From: Sordaria brevicollis
Lineage: Eukaryota; Ascomycota; Sordariomycetes; Sordariales; Sordariaceae
Assembly: GCA_033439795.1 (NCBI GenBank)
Contig: JAUTDP010000006.1
Span: 2,604,001 to 2,668,000 of the forward strand
Reading direction: 5' to 3'
DNA length: 64,000 nt
Shown here in pieces: positions 39,132 through 48,817 of this stretch. Position 1 is the stretch's first letter; each line of letters opens with the position of its first letter. The notes under the pieces are model-generated. The model did no database searches and was not told the DNA's origin. It saw nothing but the letters and a program-made list of their open reading frames with translations. Both the position numbers and the translations under genes were made by a program.

Positions 39132-42048
39132 GAGTGATAGGACTGGTTTATGCAGGTACTTTGTCCTTGATGCAGGGACATCAACCGAGATGCAATAAGC
39201 ATGTAATGTAGTCACGTATATAATCTAGGCACCACGATGCAGGAACACGTCTAGCATGAACTTTCTCTTCTCCTAACTTTCTCAAATTGTCAAAATGTAA
39301 CGTCTTAACAGTCCGAACCAAATTTCATAATACCAAGACTTGGGGCTCATCTGCCTAGCTTACCTACGCCTCAGGCCACATAAGAGATAAAAAGGTGACA
39401 TAGTTGCCTTCACCGCTGTGCCGTGCGAGAACAGAAAATCGGAAATTGCCATGTGGATTCTAGATACTATTTACATATCCCAGAAACTGACTTTTTCGGA
39501 TCGCTTAAACAAGCCAAGCCCTCGGACTCATGAAGTCAAACGATTTCCTACGATGCTACCTGTGACGGGCCCTAAAGAGAAACTTTGTAATCTAGTCCGC
39601 AAACCCCTATGCAAACGGAAATGAGATCGAACGGGGGAAAATGTCTTTTCGTTATTGCAACAACGTATATACTTTCCAATCCTAGTTCATTTATTAGCTT
39701 AGTACTTATTTATAATTGTCTTAGAGGCCATATAAACGGAATAAAATAAGTAATTAACATCTAGTAAGGCATTGTAATGCTCCAAAAATACATATTTAGA
39801 GCTTCATTATACCTCAAAACTAAAATAAAAGACATTAGTAAGATGTAAAAAGGGCTATTGGAATTGACCAGAGGCCCCAACTAAAAAGCAAACCAATATT
39901 GGATTGTACACTGTACTTTTCTTCATACATCATTCTATTCCGCGGCCATGGCTCAGGGTCCGTATGTACGTGAAACGTTAGTAACAGCGAGCCTTTTTTG
40001 TACTCTAAGACAAGCTCAAAAGTCCTTTACTTCCTTGCATCCATCCATCTCATCCGGTCTGATTCTTAACCAGTCCCGTCGCGTCGTCGGAAAAAACGAC
40101 CGTATGGAGTTTGGACCACGGAGACCGAGGTTCACTAGCCGGCGAGGCTAGATACTACTAGTGTGTGCAAACTCTTTCGCGGAGACATTTGTAGTATAAC
40201 GGAGGAGGCGTCCAAGACAGACTAAGGAAGTGCCCAAGTTCCCGAGTTCCTGGGCGTTAAAGTACTGAATGAAACTGCCCGCCGTTCGGAAGAAGAAAAG
40301 AGCAGTGTTAGCACTAAACACCAAGGCTGCAACCTTCCCGTTAGGTGCAACGCCCCACCCGACAGTCCACAGCATCAGATTTTAGGCTGCAGGCGGCTGC
40401 GAGGCGTTAGCGGGCCGCGGCGAACACAGCACGGGAAGTGGAGACTGGAGAGTCCGAACTATAGTGGGGATACACCCGGACCCGAGATAAATCTTTGATT
40501 GGGTTAAGCCTACCGAGGCTATCCGTGCACACCTGCAAGGCTGGGGCAGACCCACGTGGGTGGGTCACCTCCACTTTTTGTTTGCATCGCAAACGATCCC
40601 GGCGCGGTCGCGATCTCCTTTTCCTCCACACCTCGGACTCAGCATTGACGACATCTCTTCCTCGGACTTTATCCTTCACCACAACCATCACCACCACCGC
40701 AAAAGTCCTCCGCCCAGCTACACTACAGTTGGGTCACTCTCGTGGTATCTTTACCGCAAAGGGCAACCCCGAGATGCCTCTGCTACGCCAGCGTGGTATT
40801 GGCTGCCCTGTATCCTAATTCCTAATTCCTGATGCTGACCAGGCTGGGACACTGGACTGATTGTCCTCACACCCGGTCATCAGAGCCTTGTGCTCGATCC
40901 TTCCGACGTAATGACGGGCGGATTTTCCCAACGAGGGCCTCAATTAGGACACAATCAACGAGCTTGAGTTGCAATTCTTGACAATCCCACAGTCATCATC
41001 ACAGAGCGACAAGTCCGCCATTGTGTGAAAGATTCTTGATCGATCGATTCCATGGTCTATCCATGTCATCATTCATTAGATGTCCAACTTGCAGAACAGT
41101 TCGAGCCAGACTCGGTGCTCTCCTGACCATGTTGCTACTATCTCCAAGCTTCTCGCCTCGGCTCCCCCCTCCCTCCGACAACGCGAGATTAAGGTGCGGT
41201 ACTTACCTCGTTCGGCGGACCCATTATTTCAGAGCTTCACATGGCTTGATTACATACCATCTCGTCGGACAGCACCGTTGCATTCTGTCTGCGGTCCCGC
41301 CACTCCCAGGTGCCCAGCCCTACAGGGTCGACTGCCTTGTCTAATCTGTTCGAACGACTCCTTGAGGTTTTCCTTCCACCCCTGGATACCCTCAACGATG
41401 AACGGAACGAAACCCCTGTCTGGTATGTGTGCAGAGTTTTCATACACACACACACACATGGTTTCCATGACTCTGCCTAGCCCATGGAAACCCGTCTGGA
41501 AACAGAAATTCGTTCGTCAATTTCCACTCATGGTGTCCTCCGGAATCCTTTCTGGGCCTGGCTAGTGAAGCAAAAGTTTGTTTGCGGATCGACAAGGCAC
41601 ATCAAGTCTTGTTCTCCCAGGTTGCTCGGCAAGTAGCCACCGTCGACAGTCGCCTCTTGGAAGTTAGCCCCGGAATGACCGTACCATGCGTTACTCGCAA
41701 AAATCCTTGCTGATGCTACGTCCGAGTGGATGGAGCCCCAGAGCCTTGGGGGCTTTACTTCCCTTGGATGTCCGAGAAGAACAAGAGTGAATGTCCGAGT
41801 AGTGGGACTTGTTCAATGGCTTTGAGGCGATAGTCTTCAATATGGACAGGAAAGAATGTTATATAGACCGCTTTTTCGCTATTCTCGTTGGTCCTGAATG
41901 TCCAAGGTCCCTCAATCCCGTCTAATCTTCTGGCCACCAAGGCCTGTGTTAGACTAAACTATTGTTTACACGTAAGTAGTCCCCGGAATCCGAAAGCTTC
42001 GACTTAATCTAACACTCTCACAGCCTCAATCATCCTTCCCGCGCAACC
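39132..42048. other. Long intergenic region before the chitinase gene
   Basis: 2.9 kb with no convincing gene. 39,640-39,900 is AT-rich and resembles a small relic of RIPed DNA. A (CA)n run lies at 41,445-41,458. The open frames of 60-160 codons overlap in several frames and lack domains. The last few hundred bases should hold the chitinase promoter. Confidence 0.5.
41972..42023 (+). other. Probable 5'-UTR intron of the chitinase gene
   Basis: A GTAAGT donor at 41,972, CTAAC branch site at 42,009-42,013 and CTCACAG acceptor ending at 42,023 form a 52-bp intron of typical fungal shape. It ends 25 bases before the ATG at 42,049. Confidence 0.6.
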
Positions 42049-45000
42049 ATGGTGGCTACATCGTGGCTCACAGCGGGCATGGGGGCGCTCGGCCTCCTGC
42101 TGTCCGCTGATGGAGTTATGGCTGTCAAACAGCCAAGCTTCCGATTCCCTTCCAGCCCAGCCTACCGCGAGGTATGCCCTGAGCGATGCTTCGTTTCTGG
42201 GCCAAATTCCGGAAACTGGTCTGTCTATCCCAACTTCAACCAGATCAAAAAGTGCAGTCAGACCATGTTCTACGACTTCAACCTCTATGATCAGGTCGAT
42301 AACCCCAACACAAACTCCCGCATTGCCGCTTGCACTTCCTTTGGTCCGGACTTTTCCCTTCTTCCTCCCAACAACTCGGCCGTACAGATTGCGTCCGTCG
42401 ACCCTGTCACTGTTGACTTTGAGATTGGCTGGAGAGAGGAAGGGTTCGGTCTGGCTGCTGCCGAAATCCGATCCTTGATCAAGCAAATCCGCAAGTACCT
42501 CGACAACGGATATGGAGCCACTGACAGGCCCTTCATCGTCTACGCTCAGTCTGGTCAAGCTACTCTCGGACTCTACATCGGCCAAGGTCTGCAGAACCAA
42601 GGCCTCAGCGAGTCCGCCCTGCGTATCTTCCAGGACAATCTCGACACCCTCGATGTCTCGACACCGAGTTTGGCCATGCAGCTTTGTGGCCCTGGCTACG
42701 ACAGCACCCATACTTTTGGTGTCATGGTGACCAGCAATGGTACCTTTTCTCCCATCCAAGACGCTATCAAGACCTGGCAGAACGCCAAGTGCTTGTCCTT
42801 TGCTGGCTCTGAGAGCTTCGCCGGCCAGGCTGTCTTCACCACGCCGCTTCTGCCCACAAACGGCACTGTTGCTTCCAACTCCACCATCGGCTCCAACTCT
42901 ACCATCCAAGCTAGGGGGCATGGTGCGAGGCATCGCAGGTCTCTTCACGCTCGTGCCGAGTGTAGACATGTGCAAGTCGAGTTTGGTGATGGTTGCCCAT
43001 CGCTGGCTGTCAAGTGTGGCATTTCAGGCGATGCGTTTACAAAGCTGCATCCCGAATCGGGCTTTTGCAACAATTTGAAGCCCAAGCAGCACGTCTGCTG
43101 CACCACTGGAGATCTTCCTGATTTTCGTCCCGTCCCCAACTCCGATGGCTCTTGCTTCTCTTACCAGGTCCAAGCCCAGGATAACTGCGACAACCTTGCT
43201 GCCGAGTATAGCTTGACAAAGAAGGACCTTGATGATCTCAACAAGAATACATGGGGTTGGAACGGCTGTGACCAGATTCTGTTCACCGGCACCGTCATGT
43301 GCTTGAGCAAAGGTACTCCGCCTTTCCCCGCCCCGATTCCCAATGCCGTGTGCGGTCCGCAAAAGCCGGGCTCCAAGCCGCCTACCGATGGCTCCAAGAT
43401 TACCGACATGAACCCCTGTCCCCTCAACGCCTGCTGCAACATCTGGGGCCAGTGCGGTATCAACAAGGACTTTTGTGTTGACACCAACACCGGCGCTCCG
43501 GGCACTGCCAAGAATGGCACTTTTGGCTGCATCTCCAACTGCGGTACCGACATTGTCAAGGGGAGTGGGTCCGGCGACATCAAGATCGCCTACTTCGAAG
43601 CCTACAATTTTGGCCGAGAGTGTCTCTACCAGGACGTCTCCCAGATTGACACGTCGGCGTACACCCACATCCACTTTGCCTTTGCTACTTTGACCCCTGA
43701 CTACGAGGTTGAGGTCGGGGATGTTTTCTCCAGATACCAGTTCAGCGAGTTCAAGCGCGTCAGGGGCGCGAAGCGTATTCTGTCCTTTGGCGGTTGGGAC
43801 TTTTCTGCCAACCCTGCTACCTACTTCATCTTCCGCGAGGGTGTCACCGCCGCCAACCGCTTCAAGCTGGCCAGCAAAATTGCCACGTTCATCGTGATGC
43901 ACGGTCTCGACGGCGTTGATATTGACTGGGAGTACCCCGGCGCGCCTGATTTCCCTGACATTCCTCCTGCCAGCAAGGACGATGGGCCTAACTACCTGGC
44001 TTTCCTCGTCATCTTGAAGAACCTTTTGCCCGGAAAATCCGTTTCCATCGCCGCCCCTTCGTCCTACTGGTACCTGAAGCAATACCCGATCAAACAGATC
44101 GGTGCTGTCGTTGATTACGTCGTGTACATGTCATACGACCTGGTGGGACAATGGGACGCGGGTAATGCGTATTCTCAAGCGGGATGTGACAATGGCAACT
44201 GTCTGCGCAGCCAGGTCAACTTGACAGAAACCAAATACTCGCTGGCTATGATCACCAAGGCTGGCGTACCTGGAAAGAAGGTCGTTGTAGGTGTAGCCAG
44301 CTACGGTCGCTCTTTCGAGATGGCACAGCCCGGTTGTTGGGGCCCTAACTGCTTATTCACCGGTGACCGAGTGAACTCGAACGCGAAGAAGGGCGTGTGC
44401 ACCGGCACTGCTGGTTACCTTGCTGACGCTGAGATCAACGAGATCATTTCTGGAACTGGCTCAAAGCGATCGGGGAGAGTTGTTACCAGCTTTGTCGACG
44501 CAAGCAGCAACAGCGATATTCTTGTGTACGACAACAACCAGTATGTAGGCTACATGAGCCCCGCGACCAAGAAGACCCGCACTGCGCTTTATGCTGCGTG
44601 GGGATTGGGAGGCACTACCGACTGGGCCAGTGACTTGCAAAAGTATCACGATGTCCCGTCGCCGTCGAAGGATTGGAACGCCTTCAAGCTGGCAATCCGC
44701 TCCAACTTGGATCCCAAGGGTGACGATGGTGTCCGCGACGGCAACTGGACCAAGTTGACCTGCGACAATGACTACACCTCTCGCTGGGATAGGCATACGC
44801 CAGAAGAGAGCTGGAAGGCACTCGATGCGGATGCCGCGTGGGACGATGTTGTCAGGAACTGGAAGGAGAACAACCGCGGCAGACCTGGCATCACTTTCAT
44901 GGACTCTGTTGGGCTTACCCTCGGCATGGGAAAAGGAGGCACCACGCGGTGCGGTGCTTTGGGTGAGTACGACAATTGTGACGACACCGAGGATTGTCCC

Positions 45001-46518
45001 GCCAGTGCGAACGGAGACAAGTCCGGTCCTGCGGCGCAGCTGATCTGGAACTCGCTGGTATGGATTCATCAAGTTTACCACGAGTACCACACTGCTCTGT
45101 ATGATGTTGCCGGCGTCATCAGCACCGCGCTCGATAACATGGAGGATACATTTGCGCCAATCCCGCCGCCGAAAGAGAACAAGTGGACGTATCTGCTCAT
45201 CGATTTGATCACTCTCGGAACTCTCTCAGTCGCTGGTCCCTTCTTCAACAAAGTTCTCAAGAACACGGCGTACTTCGTCGCAAAGGAGGGTTCTTCGATG
45301 GCCGACAACATCAAGGACACCACCATGACCTTGATTGGTCAAAGCACAACCATTGCTAAAGACGTGCTACCAAGCAACGACGCGGACTGGTCGAACGAGG
45401 CCCAAAACGAGTTTTCCAACTACATGGGCCAGGCTTTCATCGGCTGGGCCAATACTACCTCCCTCCAGCTCGCACACCTCTTTAACGGGACGGACAAGGC
45501 ACTTGACACAATCCACGACCTTATATCGGACGGCAAGCTGATCCGGGGCTCCACCGGTAACAACGCCATCGACGCCACCATCGCCGCCAACGAACTGCGC
45601 GCCAACGTGGCCAAGTCCTTCTACGCCTACGCCATCCCCAACCTCTGGCGAGTCTCCAAGACTTACGCCTTCGTCATCGACTCTGGAATTTCCTGCAGCA
45701 CCTCTAAGCCGCTCGGCGACTACCTAGAAGACGATACCATGGAGGCGACCGGCTACTGCGACGACACGTGGTATTTCCTCGTGCACCCCGGCGGCAAAGC
45801 CAAGGAGTGCAAGTGCGAAATCCAGCTCGACGGTGGTCCGTGCCAGACCAGATGCTACGACAACAAGTTCTCCGCCCCACCCGGTATCGGCTCCCTCAAC
45901 AAGTTTGGAGGCATCTCCAAGGACGACCTGATCAAGGGCTCCGTGCGCACCTGGAAGAAAAACGGAAAAAAGAACCTCAAATACGATGACGAGACGGTGC
46001 GCGACCCGCGCGAGAGCGGCAACGCGGATGACCTCCTCAAAGTCGACATTACCACTCCCGGCTACGTTCGCCTGCCCGTCTGCTCCCCCGAGCGCGCCTT
46101 CCAGTCGTGGGAAACCTCTGACAAGGGCTCATCCGACAACTACCCCTGCGACATCCCACCCGGCACGAAGCACTGTGGCAAGACGAACTATGTTGACGAG
46201 ACCTCGTCCGCCAGCCCGTCCGTGTCCGACTGTCTCCAGATCATCAGAAACATTGAGGGCAACGCCAAAACGGACTGGACGGTGGGCATCGGCGGCCACA
46301 GGGAGATTGCCAAGGCCGGCGGGTGCAAGTTCGGCGTCGAGGCGGAAGGCGTTAAGGGCAGTGTTACGTACAAGGTCGGTGGTCAGGACGTGATTAATAT
46401 CATCAATGAAGCTGCCAAATCGTTTGGCGGAAACACAGGTAGAATGGGTGGCAAGGGGTACATGGATTGCAAAGGCAATGCGGGCGACCAGCCTATTAAG
46501 TGGGGTATTTATTCTTGA
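42049..46518 (+). CDS. Multidomain chitinase: LysM-LysM-ChtBD1-GH18-unknown-Hce2
   Basis: An intronless 1,489-residue ORF of the large fungal subgroup C (killer-toxin-like) chitinase type. Signal peptide is at 1-25. An N-terminal region follows to about 290, with a dibasic RHRR site near 294-297 that Kex2 could cut. LysM domains lie at 305-351 and 369-419, a hevein-like ChtBD1 (cysteine-rich, NACCNIWGQCG) at 435-499, and GH18 at about 512-865. The catalytic DGVDIDWE motif is intact (D621, D624, D626, acid E628), so hydrolysis of beta-1,4-GlcNAc bonds in chitin is expected. About 866-1372 is a region I cannot assign. An Hce2 domain lies at about 1373-1476 with conserved Cys, GGCKFGVE and GQDVINII. 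It should be secreted and act on wall chitin, its own or that of other fungi. The nearby LysM gene fits the known pairing of this chitinase subgroup with LysM genes. Confidence 0.93.
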   Translation: MVATSWLTAGMGALGLLLSADGVMAVKQPSFRFPSSPAYREVCPERCFVSGPNSGNWSVYPNFNQIKKCSQTMFYDFNLYDQVDNPNTNSRIAACTSFGPDFSLLPPNNSAVQIASVDPVTVDFEIGWREEGFGLAAAEIRSLIKQIRKYLDNGYGATDRPFIVYAQSGQATLGLYIGQGLQNQGLSESALRIFQDNLDTLDVSTPSLAMQLCGPGYDSTHTFGVMVTSNGTFSPIQDAIKTWQNAKCLSFAGSESFAGQAVFTTPLLPTNGTVASNSTIGSNSTIQARGHGARHRRSLHARAECRHVQVEFGDGCPSLAVKCGISGDAFTKLHPESGFCNNLKPKQHVCCTTGDLPDFRPVPNSDGSCFSYQVQAQDNCDNLAAEYSLTKKDLDDLNKNTWGWNGCDQILFTGTVMCLSKGTPPFPAPIPNAVCGPQKPGSKPPTDGSKITDMNPCPLNACCNIWGQCGINKDFCVDTNTGAPGTAKNGTFGCISNCGTDIVKGSGSGDIKIAYFEAYNFGRECLYQDVSQIDTSAYTHIHFAFATLTPDYEVEVGDVFSRYQFSEFKRVRGAKRILSFGGWDFSANPATYFIFREGVTAANRFKLASKIATFIVMHGLDGVDIDWEYPGAPDFPDIPPASKDDGPNYLAFLVILKNLLPGKSVSIAAPSSYWYLKQYPIKQIGAVVDYVVYMSYDLVGQWDAGNAYSQAGCDNGNCLRSQVNLTETKYSLAMITKAGVPGKKVVVGVASYGRSFEMAQPGCWGPNCLFTGDRVNSNAKKGVCTGTAGYLADAEINEIISGTGSKRSGRVVTSFVDASSNSDILVYDNNQYVGYMSPATKKTRTALYAAWGLGGTTDWASDLQKYHDVPSPSKDWNAFKLAIRSNLDPKGDDGVRDGNWTKLTCDNDYTSRWDRHTPEESWKALDADAAWDDVVRNWKENNRGRPGITFMDSVGLTLGMGKGGTTRCGALGEYDNCDDTEDCPASANGDKSGPAAQLIWNSLVWIHQVYHEYHTALYDVAGVISTALDNMEDTFAPIPPPKENKWTYLLIDLITLGTLSVAGPFFNKVLKNTAYFVAKEGSSMADNIKDTTMTLIGQSTTIAKDVLPSNDADWSNEAQNEFSNYMGQAFIGWANTTSLQLAHLFNGTDKALDTIHDLISDGKLIRGSTGNNAIDATIAANELRANVAKSFYAYAIPNLWRVSKTYAFVIDSGISCSTSKPLGDYLEDDTMEATGYCDDTWYFLVHPGGKAKECKCEIQLDGGPCQTRCYDNKFSAPPGIGSLNKFGGISKDDLIKGSVRTWKKNGKKNLKYDDETVRDPRESGNADDLLKVDITTPGYVRLPVCSPERAFQSWETSDKGSSDNYPCDIPPGTKHCGKTNYVDETSSASPSVSDCLQIIRNIEGNAKTDWTVGIGGHREIAKAGGCKFGVEAEGVKGSVTYKVGGQDVINIINEAAKSFGGNTGRMGGKGYMDCKGNAGDQPIKWGIYS

Positions 46519-46670
46519 GACGAAAGCTGGATGGACATGGACATCTTTGTCCCGTGGGACTTCTTAGTTCAGTTGTACCATAGCCTATGTAATATTATTA
46601 CTTAATTACTTCCAACGGTTAGGAAAATATCATGTATTCGGTTGTTGTAAATTCGACGATTCGATACCAA

Positions 46671-46676
46671 AATAAA
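46671..46676 (+). terminator. Putative polyadenylation signal of the chitinase gene
   Basis: AATAAA about 150 bases after the stop codon, within an AT-rich 3' region. Confidence 0.45.
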
Positions 46677-46689
46677 CAAATATTATTAG

Positions 46690-46830
46690 GCTTCTAGTTC
46701 TAGACAAAAGCTTACATCACCCAGATAAAAGCTTGCTTCCCACGGATAGAAGGTCATATCCCACAGACAAAATGTTAAATCGTTGGAGTTTTTAAGCACC
46801 GGGAGTTGGTTCGGATAGTTTTTCTCCTCA
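46690..46830 (+). pseudogene. Decayed copy of the 3' end of the GIY-YIG/C2H2 gene
   Basis: The words CCCACAGACA, AATCGTTGGA, ACCGGGAG and TTCGGATAGTTTT occur in the same order and spacing as at 49,860-49,930, just after the stop codon of the GIY-YIG gene. Translated, both give SHRQ, then SLE, then TGS and FG at the same spacing. This suggests an old partial duplicate or relic of the same gene family, and that the family reading frame once extended past the present stop at 49,828. Confidence 0.5.
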
Positions 46831-47210
46831 TTCCTTCCTCGTCGCACTCCGTCCTTTCATCCCGCTACCATCTCGGTCCAATCACGCTTTCGGCAGAGGT
46901 GGCGGAGACACCAAAAGGCAGCCCAGGAGAAGAGCATCCAATACCTCCAGGACACTAATAACAGACAGAAGTAGGCTATTAGGTTAATCCTCATGGACCA
47001 CCTGCGCTGCTCCGACTACAAGCAAACCGAGAGGTCCCACAGGGCAATCTGGAACACGGCTCAAGACAGAACTCCTAGCGGAACCTACAAGTCAGCGAAG
47101 CTATACAACTACGTCGACTTCATCAAAATGTAGACTCAGATAGAGATCATGGAGGTCAAAGGTAGGAATAGATGGTAAAAAGAAGGAGGGAACTATCCGG
47201 GTTGTATGAA
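46831..47210. other. Gene-poor stretch with a small ORF
   Basis: A 46-codon ORF from the ATG at 46,993 to the TAG at 47,133 has balanced composition but no partner exons or domain. The rest holds nothing recognisable. Confidence 0.3.
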
Positions 47211-47384
47211 GGATAGAATAACGAAGGCACTTAGAAGAGACGAAAGAGTAACAATCGGATGAAAAAAGATCGGATTACAAAGGCATTTAGAAGAGACACA
47301 AGAATAGCAATCGGATAAATTATTCTATAAAACATAGGATAACGAAGCTACCCAAGACATATAAAAAACTAATAGTCGGATAAG
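47211..47384 (+). repeat. Three degenerate tandem copies of a 60-66-bp unit
   Basis: Units start at 47,211, 47,271 and 47,337. Each contains GGAT-A-AACGAAGGCA-like sequence, an AGAAGAGAC-like middle, and ends in ATCGGATAA or a variant. The third copy is the most diverged. Confidence 0.7.
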
Positions 47385-48476
47385 AAATCGAAAACGAGAT
47401 GTTGAACGCAACTCATTAAATGCCAAAACATGTAAATAGCTTCGACATCTCTTCCAAAAATATCTCCACTCGCCAATTTTCCCGCTCGCTCCGTCCTTTC
47501 ACACAAGCAACATAGCTTTTTCGGCAATTCTAGCCATCACTCCTTCCGTTGTGATGGGGTGATAACCAAATGCCAGTCGGTCTTTCCTCTCCGACTTTCG
47601 CACCTGCCATACCTCTAAACCGGAAACCTGGTCTTCTACATCGTCCTTTCCCAAAATATTAAGATTAGAGGACTTCCTACCGATGAAGCTTGGGCTCGTT
47701 AGGGCTTTACCATTTTTAGAAGGAACATGCCTGGCTCTTGCCTACATTTAAATCAGACGCATGCGGAGGGGCTTAGGGTCTAGGGTGTTAGGGCTTACTC
47801 GGTAATCTCATTTCGCACCATCGAATTTCTCGAAGTGGAAACTCAAGAAGTAAACATAAACACTTCAGCTAGAGTTGAATCCGACATCTTCTCGTAATGT
47901 TCTCTTCCGGCCTCTAGATTTTTGATAGACTATACCGGGCTCTTTACATCGCGTCTAAATATGTCCGAACCTGACCACAATTTCGATATCCAAGAAGTAA
48001 GTTCATTCAGCCTGTTATTCCATCTTCTACTACATCATTGAAGAAGTTGCTTGATCCCTTGCCAAACATTAGACATTTTGTCGGAGACTGATAGCGATAT
48101 CAGGATGACATCCAACGATGCCACGATGACATCCAGCAATAAAACCGTTCTCGAGTCAATCCCAAAGCTTGTGTCACGCAGACTAGCTTCAACACTGATC
48201 GCAACATTCCCCCGTGGCGCTTAGCTGATAGTGGCCCGACACTACTTCATTAACTCCTACCCGGCGCCGCGCTACCACCTCTCATGTTACTCCCGTGGTC
48301 TTCGCCACCTGCTTTGCTGAGGCTGCTGTGATGGATCCAGATACCACTGCTTAGACTCCCGTGGTTACACTAACACCCGGCCTCCATCTGGATAAATTGT
48401 CTACCAAGGCCCAAAAGGCCAAAGAACCGAAGCAGACGGTGTTACAACCAATTACAAACTTTTCGAACCGTCCATC
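47385..48476. other. Gene-poor stretch
   Basis: No gene of normal length. A possible short exon begins at the ATG at 47,961 and ends in GTAAGT at 47,997. An open frame with coding character follows from about 48,071 to 48,223 (DILSETDSDIRMTS), but the phases do not join. A telomere-like cluster of TTAGGG/TAGGG words lies at 47,771-47,796. Confidence 0.35.
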
Positions 48477-48670
48477 ATGGCATCTTTTGTCGCTGGCACA
48501 TTGCTCCCCAAGAAGCGAGCATTTGAAAACGAAGACGACGTGACGACGACGAGGACTACGACGATAATCAGCCAATTGATATGATTGAGGAAGCGTGGAC
48601 GTTCTTTTCCTTTTCCGAGAACCGCTCCAGCAGCACGATCCGTGGTCACCTAATTAGCAACTCCATCTAA
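48477..48670 (+). pseudogene. Frameshifted ORF upstream of the GIY-YIG gene, perhaps its broken 5' exon
   Basis: From the ATG at 48,477 the frame reads MASFVAGTLLPKKRAFENED with coding-like character, then loses sense after a GAC repeat at 48,537-48,550. In another frame from 48,542 the protein-like sequence continues (DDEDYDDNQPIDMIEEAW) to a stop at 48,668. A length change in the GAC-rich repeat would explain the shift. This lies about 150 bases before the GIY-YIG frame, whose own start is missing its GIY half. A splice from 48,641 (GTGGTC donor, non-consensus) to CAG at 48,743 would keep the phase. Whether it belongs to that gene is inference. Confidence 0.4.
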
Positions 48671-48817
48671 GTCTCTCTGTCGTAGATCATTAGCATATTC
48701 CCAGAATTCCATTCGATCTTATCCCAACCATCGTGTCCTTCAGTAGATACTTTTCGTCGGATACCGACATACAAGACAAACCCACCCCATTGGTGTGTTT
48801 ATGTCCTCGTTCTCGAA

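Noticed and set aside
39418..41565. Several 60-160-codon ORFs between the DUF7136 and chitinase genes
   Set aside because: They overlap in many frames, lack signal peptides, domains or introns with good signals, and look random.
42004..42975. 323-codon minus-strand ORF over the chitinase start, and similar long antisense ORFs at 43,024-44,082 and 44,461-45,090
   Set aside because: Shadows created by GC-biased third positions of the chitinase gene; no domains, while the sense frame has many.
47771..47796. Telomere-like TTAGGG words
   Set aside because: Only two TTAGGG and one TAGGG, not a regular array; may be chance.
47961..48223. Two-exon gene model with GTAAGT donor at 47,997 and TTAG acceptor at 48,071
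   Set aside because: Splice phases do not join the coding-like second frame; no domain.
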